Source: Branchiostoma floridae (Eukaryota > Chordata > Leptocardii > Amphioxiformes > Branchiostomatidae). Taken from it: a stretch of DNA of 64,000 bases. Each line of letters begins with the position of its first letter. Within the stretch, counting starts at the first letter, position 1. The DNA is taken from positions 16,085,778 to 16,149,777 of the forward strand of contig NC_049988.1 in the NCBI RefSeq assembly GCF_000003815.2. Direction: 5' to 3'. Positions 1 to 12,800 of this stretch are shown one piece after another. The notes beneath the pieces are model-generated. The model did no database searches. It saw nothing but the letters and a program-made list of their open reading frames with translations, and was not told the origin of the DNA. The position numbers and the translations under genes are program-made.

Positions 1-1671
1 ATATTTCTTAAGTTGTCATACATACATTTTGGTTCTTTAGTCGTTACTATCTTATGGAAGGCACAGATTGTTGTTGTAAACATTCTTTCCTTAACTGACG
101 GCCAACATAGTCGATCATGTATCACTTCTGAGCTTGTTGTGTGTGATGTATTTGCGGCTAACCTTGCAGCTCTGTTTTGGATTATTTGTAGTCTGTCTAG
201 CTGTGTTTGTGCTGTTGAGGAAAGTATCCCAGAACAGTAGTCAAGATGCGTAAGTACAAGTGATTGGATTACTGTTTTTAGTGTGTCTTCAGGAAAGTAA
301 TCTTTATACTTCCTGATTGTTGCTGTGACTCCTGTCATCTTTCTTGTGATCTTGTTAGCATGCAAATTCCAGGATAGGTGTTGGTCTACTGTGTAACCTA
401 GGAGTTCTGCTTGGCTAACTTGCATTATTTTCTTCCCCCCTACGGTGAGATCCAGTGTTGGATTATGCTTTAGTTTATGGTGACTGCCCAGGAGTATGGA
501 CTTTGTCTTTCCGACATTAAGAATAAGCTTATTTATTTGTATCCATTCCCAGATGCGCGTGAGATCTGACTGTGAGATACTTTCTACTGCTCTAGCACTG
601 GGTGCGGAAGCAAAGGGAGTAGTGTCATCGGCATACATGACTAGTTCGGCTTTCTTTGTTATGGTGGCCAAGTCATTAGTATAGAGACAAAACAACAACG
701 GACCCAGGCAGCTCCCTTGTGGAACTCCGGACTTGGTCTCCTTATAAGTTGAAAATGCTCCGTTAATGTAGACGGCCTGACTCCTGTTTGTTAAATAGCT
801 TTCCATCCATTCTACAGCAGAATCTGCAAATCCATAGCTTTTTAACTTGGACAACAATGTTTCATGGTTAACAGTGTCAAAAGCGGCACTGAAATCAAGC
901 AAGACTGCACCGACCAGATTTCCCTTGTCTATTTCCCCTAGCCAGTGATCAGTCATTTGTACTAAAGCGCTGGCTGTGGAGTGGTGTTGCTTGTATGCAT
1001 GTTGTTTCTGTGATATTATATCGTTAGAGATGAGATAGCTTTGAAATTCAATTTGTTTTTGGCATACTTTTTCCATAACTTTACTGATCACTGGCAGCAA
1101 GCTGATGGGTCGGCTGTTCGGACCGTTTAATGGGGCAGACCTGTTTTTGATTAGTGGTATCACTTTTGCTTTCTTCCACTGTGCTGGGAAGACTCCTTGT
1201 CTTAATGAGCTGTTCATTATGTAACAGACAGGGCCTGCTATGTACTCTGCACTGAGCTTCAGTAGTATGTTGTCTATATGGTCGTGCCCTGTGGCCTTAC
1301 CTGGTGGAAGTGATTTGAGAATGTTTTTTACCTGGTTGACTGTAGCAGCTTGGAATGTGAAAGAACAATTCTTGGATGACATAATATTCTCTATAGGTGC
1401 CACGGCTTCTTGCTTGTTTATGTCTTTATCTAGTGTTAGACCATTTACCTTATCAATGAAATAATCGTTAAAGTGCTCGGCTATATCCCTAGGTTTGGTA
1501 ATTATTTGTCCCTTTGACTCAATGAAACTAGGAGATTTGCCGGACGTTTTGCCCATCATTCCGTTTATCACAGTCCACAACTGTTTGGTATTTCTGTCTT
1601 TGCTGTGTGTCTCTATTTGGTCTTTGAAAAAGGTCTTCTTCTTCTTCCTATTCTCTCTTACCACGTTATGT
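1..1671 (-). mobile_element. Non-LTR retrotransposon (LINE) reverse transcriptase, 5'-truncated, running off the left edge
   Basis: On the minus strand one frame is open from about position 1671, just after tandem TAA codons, down to base 1, some 557 codons with no stop. It therefore continues beyond the window. Visible RT landmarks in order are LWTVINGMMGK (about 1575-1530), the SRPISLLPVISK block (about 1110-1080), LDFSAAFDTVNH (about 900-860), SGVPQGSCLGPLLF (about 730-685) and the catalytic VMYADDTT (about 640-615). A QNRAARL thumb-end motif follows at about 180-160. This is the CR1/L2/Jockey type of RT; the exact clade is not resolved. No endonuclease precedes it, so the copy looks 5'-truncated near 1670. 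The plus-strand reading frames here are antisense shadows. The open frame suggests a fairly recent insertion. Confidence 0.88.
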
Positions 1672-1916
1672 TATTAATTTACTTATTCCCAAAGACTTTT
1701 CTTGCTTTTATAACCTGTAGTATACATGTACAAGAAACTGCTAGGAAACCCCAAATTTTACCCCTGCTTTCTCTGCCCATGCCCAAAAATCTATACATTG
1801 ATTTTTTAAACCAATATTCAATGTTAACTAACAAACACCAACCAATCCACCTACCAACCAACAGATCCTGATAGTACAAGAATCTTTTTTCAAGTCATTC
1901 CTGGGAGATGATAACA

Positions 1917-2976
1917 CTAAAGCCCCGGTCACAAAGCGCGTACGATTCCTTACGATGGACTATTCCGCATATCGTACGATGAGCACAGTACATCGCAAGA
2001 AAATCGTAAGCATCGCAAGCCATCGCAACGCATCGGATGGTGTTCAAAATTTTTCCAGCGTCGCAAGATTTTTTACTTGTGTCTCTTCTGTATAGCCGTA
2101 TGACCGCTTTTGTGCTTCTTTAACCAACAAAATGTGGACATAGCTGTTAAATACCTTCCTATAATATCTTTAACTGTAAAAATAAATGAAAAAAGACCAT
2201 GACAACAAGAGTATTACAAGCAAACGTTCAAATCAAGCGTGAGTACTGGTATGGTTATCTCGGCCTGCTACGTGTCAGGCTCTTTGGAAGATCGTATCAT
2301 GATATGCTATCAACAAAAAGATGCCATAATACAAAAATCATATGATAAGCATTATATCATATGTATTTCCGACTCATAGAGCCTGCCTTTATGTTCGAGT
2401 TGTCCCCATGGTTATTACGATTATGGTAAACTGACCCAAGACCGACGAGAGCTGAGATTTGATCTAATTATCAACTCACGTGTATGAAGCGATCAAACAA
2501 TTGTCTGCATCACCTGTGCGGGGCGCGCTGTTCTCTGGTTGCGACTGTGGCAGTTGCGACTGATATATTTCCCCTTTTCGTCAATATCGACAATATCAGG
2601 GAAAACTGAAACCATCACATCATGCTAAAAAATCATAAATCTATAACCTCATCAGTAGACAAAAATTGCCGTAATGAAGTCTGCTATGGGGGCAAATAAA
2701 ATCTTACGACGATAGCGAAATTTTGAACATGTTCAAAATCCATTTCAGCTCTATTTTTCGCCATACGACGCTCCCCGATTTACTATGATTCACTGCGATT
2801 GACGCAGGCACGCTCTTATGACCTCATCGTACGATGCACTACGCGCTTTGTGACCACGGCTTTATATACTTAAACCATTGCTTCCGATTCTCCCCCGACT
2901 TACGACGCACTGCGCTTATCCTGCGCATCGGAAGGAATCGCAAGGAATCGTACGCGCTTTGTGACCGGGGCTTTAG
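1917..2976. mobile_element. Non-autonomous TIR DNA transposon (about 1.06 kb)
   Basis: The ends are inverted copies: CTAAAGCCCCGGTCAC at 1917-1932 and its reverse complement at 2961-2976. The similarity extends inwards through CAAAGCGCGTACGATTCCTT. A TA dinucleotide flanks AAGCCCCGG at both ends, which could be a TA target-site duplication. A second, diverged right terminus (GCGCTTTGTGACCACGGCTT) lies inside at about 2843-2864. The interior is rich in ATCGTACGAT-like words and has no transposase frame. The superfamily is not assigned. Confidence 0.75.
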
Positions 2977-3014
2977 AAAGACTGATACAGTCTCCAATCT
3001 TAACATGGACAATG

Positions 3015-3652
3015 TAGCCTCTACCAGGCTCCTCATGTCATGAAAATCAGTTGGTTGCACAAAAACTACAGATTGTGACACAGTTCCCTACATGTATCTT
3101 TCTTGGTAACACTCTCTCATGACATTGGTGACAGAGCGGTCCTTGTTTACTGACGAACGAATTACATGCTACCAATGAAAGAAAAGTTGCTTGTCAAATA
3201 AATTATTAAGGCTAAACTGGATACATTATTTCCCTTATAAAAACTACCATACTAGTGCACTGCATTTTTTCTAAATGTTTAACTGTAGTCTTGGGCTGCC
3301 TGATTCCTCTGGTGCGTTATCTGTCTGTTTGACCGGTGCAATGGCTTAGTGGGTAGAGTGTTTGCCTTGCATTCGATAGGTCGTGAGTTCGATCCCTGTC
3401 ATACCAAAGACCTTTAAAAATGGTACATGCAGCTTTTTCTGCTTAGCACTCAGGTGCTCGAGTATGGGAGTTAAACACACATCACTACCAGCGGACCAGC
3501 CTCCTGCTGTAGTGACTTGCAGAAATAAGTGGCCCAAGGGCTATAGAAATGGAGATGGGCACCACCCTTTTTCATCTGTTAAAGATATATGGGCAACTTT
3601 AATTTAACTTGAACTACTATTTTCAGCGATATGTGGAGCCTGGCAGAGGCTA
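3015..3652. mobile_element. TIR element (TAGCCTCTACCAGGCTCC family) interrupted by a SINE
   Basis: TAGCCTCTACCAGGCTCC at 3015-3032 faces an inverted copy at 3635-3652 with one mismatch. A sister element with the same termini lies at 29691-29862 and is only about 170 bp long. The extra length here is largely explained by the tRNA-derived SINE at 3330-3605 nested inside. There is no coding potential. No convincing target-site duplication was seen. Confidence 0.6.
3330..3605 (+). mobile_element. tRNA-derived SINE
   Basis: An RNA polymerase III A box (TGGCTTAGTGGGTAGAG, 3342-3358) and a B box (GAGTTCGATCC, within 3379-3396) stand at tRNA-like spacing. They are followed by a non-tRNA body with CATACCAAAGACC, CTGCTGTAGTGACTTGCA and TGGCCCAAGGGCTAT. 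The same body recurs at 51206-51500, and parts of it at about 9770-9860, which shows a dispersed family rather than a tRNA gene. Confidence 0.7.
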
Positions 3653-3776
3653 TTGACGTTTTACATTTTATTCTTTTCCTTGCAATATGTTAAAGTGTCA
3701 ACAGGGGGCAGCGTTAAATGTCAGTGTGGCCACAGGAAAAGACTGCAACTGACCACCTGAATTTCTTATCATGCAG

Positions 3777-3897
3777 GACCCGATGATTTCTGGCCAGCAG
3801 CCCGTTTCCACGACAACGGATGGCTCCTCAATTCCTGACCAACTTCTGAACGCAGTCCACTCCATGAACGACCACAACGAGGGTGGGAAACAAGATG
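3777..3897 (+). CDS. POU6F: POU6 exon a (DPMISGQQ, N-terminal)
   Basis: Acceptor ATGCAG and donor G|GTGGGT bound a 121-nt exon entering in phase 0. It encodes the conserved DPMISGQQPV stretch, then a serine/threonine segment ending GGKQDG. The internal ATG (DP-M) could act as a start, but family conservation on both sides argues that an upstream exon supplies the N-terminus. Confidence 0.8.
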
Positions 3898-6800
3898 GTG
3901 GGTTCGAACAATCAATCGATCAATCAATCAAGATTGGTTAGTCAATAACAGTGATCACAAGCTGGCCTGTGCTTTATTTTACAGATTGTTCCCAGGCGTT
4001 TCACACATGTTGCAAACATGTTTAACTGTGTGAAAGCCATGCAGTTCTTGATTAAAACATGTTTTAAGCACTTGCACTAAGTAGCTGTCTAATCAATCAA
4101 TCAATCAAAAATCGTCAATCTGTAATAACAGCAACCACAAGCAGATTGTGCTTGCTTTATATGAGACCAGGTAAGTTACATTGCAGTTGCTGTAAACATG
4201 TGAATTGCTCTGAATATTAATCTATGTAAAATAATAGGTTACCTGGTAGTACTTAAAGTTATGTTGCAATTCAACAACAGCTTAAGGTTTCAAAACCTCA
4301 TTTTCATGTCCTTGATATTAAAGGCCATTGAATTGATTGCACGTTTTTTCTTTAAATATTCACAGTGCGACAGGTCGGTAATGGTAGTTCTCTCGAGTTC
4401 CTCATTGTGTGTCCATGTGTTTGCCCGAGGGTAGCTCACGTGCTCATGAATCAATAATATGCAAAGAAAAGGTTTGTCCTTTATGTAGGTTGAGTTACAC
4501 GTTCGGCCCAACATATGATTCCATGTTAATAACGGTAATTGACAGGTATTAGTGTAACGTTGCGTATCCTGCATTCAAATTGCTGCATCAGAGAAACGAC
4601 AAGCTTGCTCATGTTTCAGTTACATTAATGCAGGGGATGAACAATCATACAAACCTGTGCCTGTGTCTGACAGGTGTGTTTAGATTGTGTGTACCTGGTA
4701 TTTGTCTTAACTGACTGGTAAAATTTTAGCATTAGTAATAGTAATGAAGTCATTTTCAAAAAGTTCTAGACATCTGATTTTCCCAGAAAATTCATGGCTT
4801 TCTGGTATTCGTCTGAAGAAATTGATAATGTTTTAGCAAGTGATGAAGTCGATTTTTTAAAACTGTAGACATCTGAGAAAATTCTTGGCCACGTGGCTTC
4901 AGTTTTAAGTCTTTACTTATAGGCATTCATATATATTCAACTATGATTAAAGGGGCAGAATGACAAGATCTTAAATTAAAACTGCAGACATCTGAGTTTC
5001 CTTGAAAATTCTTGGTCACATGGCTTTAGTATTAAGACACTCATATATGATAAGAACTATGAGTAAAGGGGTAGAGTGACAAGATCTACTTAGGAAGAAA
5101 AGCTTGTAGATGAACTTTGGCATGTCTTAAAGTGAAAGTAAATTGAATGTCTTGCTCTTGACCTTACTTGCGCAAGACGAACAAGGTGAAATCGACAAGA
5201 CGCGGCCTGATTTTCTAAGAAGTAATTGATTCGTTCTTAAGAAGCTATCTTGATGTATCGATACAGTTAACATTTCATGTGTACGGGATCGGAAATTACG
5301 CACTTCTTATTCCCCCCTACTCCTAACTTCCATTAGCTGCTCTAAAATATTCAGATCATCTTTAATTATTCATAGAATTATATTCAAAGGGAGAGCGGCG
5401 GCACATGCAAGTTTCATTATGCAATTGGCAGGCTCATTTATAATTACATTTGCATGCAATTTTATATTCGCAAAGGTGCTATTCATCTGCCATGTATGGG
5501 GAGCATGAATAATGTACAGGCTCGGGAAATTAAATGCGGAGGAAGGGTTAGGATTAAAACACAGCGACAAAAACAGAGAGAGAGAGGATCGTTGCGGAGG
5601 TTGTCACCGTTCCAGAGACGGTAGATAGATGGTTACGGAAATGCCAGGGCCGTTCGCAGTGTCGCCATGGTGTCTTCTTAACGTAGCGAAGGCCGCAGGT
5701 CGAGATGGTAAGGATAGAATAAGTACTTGCACCATTTCCTGACCTTTTTGGATATTCATCCCATGTTGATGATATGAGAGTAGCATATAATTCCTAGCTG
5801 ATATATTTTCCTGTTCAAAGTTCGCAAAGAAGATATTTTAAAGATAAATGATGTTGCACTGATGGTGAGGGGATTCTTACTTTCTAAAGCTTTCTTATGT
5901 TTGAAAAATATTTCACCAACTTTTCTTGATGTTTAGCAAACTATTGTCTGCAAAGGAAAGCTAGTATTGTTTATATTTTGCTTGTGACAATATTTGCTTT
6001 AAGTTCCCTACCTATAGTGTAAGGTGGGCATACAAAAAAGGGAAGTGTAGGGTGTTTCCTATTGTAGAATGTAGAACAGCGATGTTGCATGCATTCCATA
6101 CATTCAGCTCGAGTAGGAAATTGAATTATACATGTATGCCAGGCCCCTAATTATTATAATTCTTCATTATTGTGCAGAGCTCACTGCTCTGAATACAGAA
6201 TAAGACAGTGGCTTCATCGTGCATTCTTCTATTTCAGAATCAATCATTTTAAGGACAGTACATGTATTGTGCTTGATCCCTCCTATTCTCGTGTTAAGCC
6301 AGAATGATAGTCTAGCAAAGTATGTATCTTAATGGTGGTGTTTCCTACAGAAAAGTTCAACCTTCATGTTAACAGTACACAGTACACAGAATGTATGTTG
6401 TTTATACTATTATCAGTCCTAAATTTGATTAATTCCTTAGAATTGTCAGATATTAGCAACTTGTGTAGTTAGACTGTGTTGTATCTACAAGTTGCCATGC
6501 GTTGTATCCTTTACTATTTTCACGCAATAAAGTTCCTCCTCTTCTTCTTGTATGCAAGCAAGAATTGAAAAGCTTGCAGCATATTCAAAGGGATGTTGAA
6601 AAAAGTTTTTCTTTAAATTACAGTCATATAATTTTGGATGTTACCGTAGCATATTGTATAATTAATCTATTTCAGCTTCAGGTGTCAGGTGGGCAACTTA
6701 AGCGTAGCTTTTTAGCTTAATGCGTTTCCCTCGATTATAGAGTAAATCAGTTGTTGTCCTTTCTGGTCTTTCTTCTAGGTGGTGCGACAGTTCCCATCAT

Positions 6801-9800
6801 GCAACCACAGATGCTGATGGCCCCAGTGGCTGCTGGGATACCTGGTTTCCAACAGCCTGGTCTGCTCCCATCACAGGTGAGACTTTGGCATCACAATTTG
6901 TGCCTCCTCCCCCTTAAACCTTTTTTTAATGGCTTACTTAAATGCTCAGAATCCATTCATACCTTCTCTCCAAGCTTAGATTCAGCTCTGATCAACCAGA
7001 CGTCCGATCAACCGCCTACTCGAAAATCATTAGAACCTCACAAACTACTCAGATTAGATTAGAATACTCGCCAAGCAGAGGTTTGCTACGGCTGTTTTGG
7101 ACATGTTTTTATGTTATATCATTGGGTTTTCTATTTTGTGCTGTTTTCCTTATGTCTTCCAGCATAAGAACGCATCAAAAACAGCCAAAACTGAACCCCT
7201 AGCATACAACATACTTTACAGAGAACTGCATGTAGTATATTTCGGCTTCCTGCTTTGCGTGTTTTGTATATACCCTGTATTCTCTTTTCTCCTGTATTCT
7301 TCTGTATGCGTCTGTAGGTGTCTGTTTGTGTGATATGTTGATTAGGTTCCCTTATAAATTACCTTGTCAGTGTATGAAATGAATAGATATATCACATAGG
7401 AAGTAACCAGGGAAGGCTACAAAGCCCCCACCCCCAGCTAGATATCACATGGAAAGTTTCTCTCTTTCTTCTTTTTTCTTTGACTGACAGAAATAGCAAA
7501 TTGGATTATTTTGCCCCTGAGGCCTTCAGAATACTCCAGCCAGGAAGACCGTAATTACTTTGTAATGATGTAATTAGTTGTTGAATTTTGATTAATGTCC
7601 CCATTCTTCCAAAGTGGGTCGTGTTCCATATGAAATAGGATATTAAGAAATTTACTATCGATGATGATGATGATGGATGTTAACAGTGTTTGAGAAAGAC
7701 TGACTGACGGTTCATTATAACCTTTTAAAGAAAGAAATAAGGATTTACATTTCCAACAGTGTCTTTACTGTTTCCCTTTTGTGGACCAAAAATCTATTTA
7801 CATGGGTCTCTATGATACCCGAAACTGTCTCCATGATAAGTGCTTTGTCACCACGGTAACTGCCATGTCTCCATGGTTACGTCTTTGTCTCCATGGTAAC
7901 TGCCATGTCTCCATGGTAACTGCCATGTCTCCATGGTAACTGCCATGACTCCAATGGTAACTGCCATGTCTTAAGGGTAATTGCCATGTCTCCATGGTAA
8001 CTGCCATGTCTCCATGGTAACTGCCATGACTCCATGGTAACTGCTATGTCTCTATGATAACATCCATGTCTCCATGGTAACTGCCATGTCTTCACGGTAA
8101 CTGCCATGTCTCCATGGTAGCTTCCATGTGTCCATGATAGCTGCCACATCTCTATGGTAACTGCCATGTCTCCATGGTAACTGCCATGTCTCCATGGTAA
8201 CTGCCATGTGTCTGTCCCCACCTCTGCAGCAGCCGGCTGGACTGCTATCCCAGAGTTCCACAGGGCACGCCATGCCCTCTACTGGCTGGGTTAGTGCACA
8301 ACTTGTAATCGTGCACGTTTTGCTGTGAGCGAAAAAACGCAGAAAAATTGATATGTGATCAACAATTTTATGCCCCTTGGCAATGGTTGACCCTCCCAAC
8401 AAAACTAATATCAGCACCTTTTACTAGGAACGGTTGGATGACTGGAAACGCAGCATTTTTTCCTATCCCTCACTGTGCTTGTTTGTGTGTGTTTTGCTCC
8501 ACTTTGAAGTTGTATGTGTGTCCACTTGCACTGAACCTTTGATATGTCCTCCTCTCTGCAAGCAGCAAGGATCGGTGTCGCCAAACACCCCCGGCTTGTC
8601 CCAAAGTTCTGCTGCCTCCACCAATGCTAACATGGCCTCTAACATGGCATGTAGTTGGGTTAGTCTCGGACTGTCTGTCTAACTTTTGTAACTAGTGGGC
8701 AGGGCTGCCTCCAGCTTTGAATTTCTTTCCGTCCCACTCATTGTTTTGGAGCCAATTGTTGATTTTCTGTCAGTGTAAAATGTATCATTTTTAGCTTATG
8801 GGAACACTCTTCTATTCTATCAATTTTATGTACTAAGTTCAGTGAAAATATGCATGAAATTCTGGAAATCAAACTGTGTTTCTTTTATGTTTCTTGATTT
8901 GTATTTAAGCATGAAATTCATACCTGTTTGTACAGTGCACATGTATGTCACTAAACAGTTGCCTGAGGTCTTCTGTTTGGGGTTAACAGGGCCTAAGTCA
9001 AGTCAATATTAGTACATGTATATGTCACAGTAGAGATTCAGGACAATCACCGATTGTCCTAAGACAGATCGCGATCTGAGTTGGTCCTGGGATAGACTGC
9101 GGTGATTCTACTAGAGACTAGTACAGATTGCAATCGGGATCTGTCCTAGGACAAACTCCGATCCAAACTCAAATGATTCTAAGATAAAGAAAAGAGCAAT
9201 ACTTCTTTGATAAACCATGATGTTGTTTAGTATCACTGCAAACCTACTATCACTTATTACCAACTACACTCAAGGCTACCAGACACTTCTACAATGTTGA
9301 CATATGGACATATATATAACGTAATTGTTATGACCTAATGTGTTCCTATGTATTTTCTCTAGATCCAGACAGTGAATGGTCAACAGATGTTGCTCATCCC
9401 TGTTGCTGGACCAAACGGCCAGCAGCAGCTGCTTACCATACCAGTGTCCATCCCTCAGTCGCCGGGCCAACAGGGGCAGGTTTGTTTGTTTGTTTGTTTA
9501 TATCTTTATGAAAGCTCAAATTCATGGCTTGGCTCTGACTCTTAGTTTTTGTAAGAATGATTTTGAACTGTAATTTTAAACAAAACAGATTCAATACTCA
9601 AATTTTAACACACAACACCAGCTTTTGTCAAGGAATGAATCCAATGCTTCTGTGTTATGTTGTGTTTTGTTTTGTTGTACTAAGGGCTTTAAAAGCTCTA
9701 CGTACTGATTTTCTACTTGGTACTCAACACCAAATTTATGGCAAAGGATAGAAGTTGTACACACACACAGTGCTACAGTGCCAGTGGACTAGCTCCCTGC

Positions 9801-12800
9801 TTTATTACAGTTACAGTACACAGTTGTGTGGCCCAAGGACTGAAGAAACAGAGATGACCTCATACAACCTATATTGTTAGAAAGGAAATTGATCTCGATC
9901 CAGTTTTAGCTCACTGAAGAGCTAGTCATCCATTGATTATGACAGAAAAAACAGGCACTATGTAGGCACTATTTGCAGATCCATTGTATCTGGGAAAGGC
10001 CACTAGCTCTTTTCGACAAGCACAATGAACAGTGGACCACGGCTTAACGTCCTGTCCTAAGGACTGCAACTCTTTCCGGTAGCGTGTATGTTGGGTGAGT
10101 GTGACACAGTCAGAATCAAACTCACGGCTTTAAGTTCCAAAGGCAGGGCCCCTAACCACTAGACTACACAGGCTATCAGGACTGTAATTTTTGATGTCTC
10201 TTCCTCCAGGTGGCCCAGATCATCGCCCTCCCCACAGCAGGTGGCCAGGTGCTTCCCACAGGTGGGCAGATGCTAACCCAGGCTGCTGTGAACGGAGGAG
10301 TCGTCGCTTCACCTGGCGCCCAGCAAGCTGCTCATTCAGGTAAAACTTGTTTTTATAGTACAGTCACACCTTTCTTAAGTAACTTTCTATAGTAGGGTGC
10401 AAAGTTCAGTGGTTTGATAAGTTACACTTCCAAGAGGCCATGAATTTGAATCTCAGCTGTGTTTGCTCGCTAAAGCGTAAAGCCAAATAGCTGCATTGTG
10501 ACCCTTTTATAAAAAAATTTTGTGTTGCACTTGAGTTGAAAATAGATCATGACTGAGTTGTTGCCATTTTTTTGTAGCTTTTAAAAGACACAGAATCAAA
10601 GAACACACTGTGATTCAGTCTTCCGCAGACTCCAATGAAGAACTCAAACCTAACAGAAGTAGTTCTAGATCTTAGCACGGGTATTTTACTTTTTAGTATT
10701 GGTCATTTTTGTATCATCTGTTAATATCACTGTACTCAGTATCATTCCATGCATCATGTACTTGCGATTAGCCTTCGGGAATATATTGCATATGAACGGT
10801 TATATTCTTAACTACATGATATCAACACTACAATAACAAAAGAAACTTTTACAGGTATTGCAATCCATGCCACAGCAGCCAATGAAATCGCATCCCCAAC
10901 CAAGTCAGCACCCAGCCCAACCACAGTAACCAATCAGATCATCAGAACGACGTCGTCTCGGATTACCGGCACCTCCGTCATGACCAATCAGATCGCAGGA
11001 ACCCAAGTTGTCACAAGCCCGAGCGGACAGATTCAGCTGATCGCTGGAAACACGGGATTGGTTAACCAGGCCACTGCGAACGCCACGCAGATTTTAAACC
11101 GTGTCCAGGCGGCGCCACCAGTCACTTCGCAGCTCGTAAACGGGACCCATGTTCTCACGAACGCTTCCCCCGCGAGACAGGTTCTAACGTCAGCGATTCC
11201 GCAGGGTGTGACCACGTCGGCCGCCATGGCGGCGCACCTGGCCAATCAGGTCGTGGCGACGCAAGCAGCGGCAACCAATCAGACCACGGCGACGCATCAT
11301 CATGTGGTGACCAATCAGGCGACAGGAGGTCAGGTGCTGACCAACGCGGCAGGACAGGTGTTAGGAACGGTGGTCGGAACGCAGATTTTAACACCTGGAG
11401 TGATCTCGCCAGGTGTCACCGTAGCTGCGTCAGGTGGAGATGAGGTCCGTGAAAACTTTTTCTTCCTTTTTGTATTTAAAAAAAAGAATATCATTAACAA
11501 AGATAAAGAAAAGAAAAGGTATAAAAGTTGTAGATTTAAGTGTAGGAATACGATTTTGAAGGTTAGACATCCAGGTAAACAATATTTAAAGGCTGTTTAA
11601 TCTCTACAGTTGGATAAAAATTGGATATGTTCTTAGCTGTCTTGTGCTGTATTTCTCATTAGTTGATTCCTTTTTTATTTTCTCCTTACAGCTTCATTCT
11701 CAAGCATCACAACAGTCCATCTCCCAGCTGGCAGCAGCAGGTAAGGAGATTTTCCTTTCCCTACAAATTAGTTTTCTCTCAGATATTCATCTTCATCACT
11801 GTTAATGATTTTGGTTGGTTTATGATCAGGGCAAGTCAAAAAGTTGTGATAGAATGTGGGAAATGATAACAGTATCTCAGACAATTGGTCATTGTAGACA
11901 ATGGGCCAAGCATTGGAAAAATAATCTAACACTAACTTAAGCCCTTACGCAGAGGTGGTCACTAGCACAGTTGTGAGTGTAGCCAGGTGGACCTTATGAA
12001 AGTCCAAGTCTTATGCAGAGGTGACTGCTAGCACAGTTTTGACAATGGCAAGGTTATCTTTATGATTGTACTGCAGAGGTGGTCACCAGTACAGGTTTGA
12101 CTGTATATCAATGGTCAGGTAGAGGTGATCATTTGTTCAGATTTGGCTGCAAGTATCACTAGTGACAAACTACAGAAAGTACAGAAAGGATGATGATGAT
12201 GATGTTGTATCTCCAGCAGATATCCTTGGCTCCACGGAGAGCACAGTGGATGGGATAAATCTTGAGGAGATTAAGGAGTTTGCCCGCCAGTTTAAGATCC
12301 GCAGACTCTCGCTGGGGCTGACACAGACCCAGGTGGGACAGGCACTGAGCGCTACTGAGGGCCCAGCTTATAGCCAGTCTGCTATATGCAGGTATGGAAG
12401 TCAACATGTATAATTCTATTTTTTCCTGGTAGAGAAAGCATATTGGTTTTGCTAGTGGTGTGTTCTTCTTCTTCTGTCATGAACCAGTCAGATCTTAGAA
12501 CTGCTGTAAACCAATCAGAGCTTGAATTACTGAGAACCAATCAGAGATTAGAACTGCCTGTGACATCAGCTGTACAGCAAATATGCACAATACTAAACGG
12601 AAAGCTGACACGTAGTAGTTTTGGTTGGTTTGTGTGAGATTCTAGATATTACAACCAAGTTATTTTTTTAGGTTAGAAAAGCTACACACCCCGAGAAGTT
12701 TATTAGTTGTTTATTTGTTTGTTTGTCAGATTTGACCCCAAGTTGTATTTAAGAAGCTAGACACCACTCAAGAAGTTGCTAAGATGTTTGTTTGTTTGTC

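Noticed and set aside
3330-3420. A tRNA gene
   Set aside because: The A and B boxes are present but the cloverleaf arms are not, and a SINE body shared with other loci follows.
7811-8213. Possible CRISPR array
   Set aside because: The units are contiguous 20-mers without spacers, in animal nuclear DNA; this is a minisatellite.
7810-8417. Minus-strand frames of 65-121 codons over the 20-bp minisatellite
   Set aside because: A 20-bp unit translates as a 20-residue repeat in every open frame; this is repeat translation with no start context, splice sites or homology.
11033-11394. Two minus-strand frames opposite POU6 exon g
   Set aside because: They are antisense shadows of a GC-rich coding exon with clear plus-strand splice sites and family motifs.
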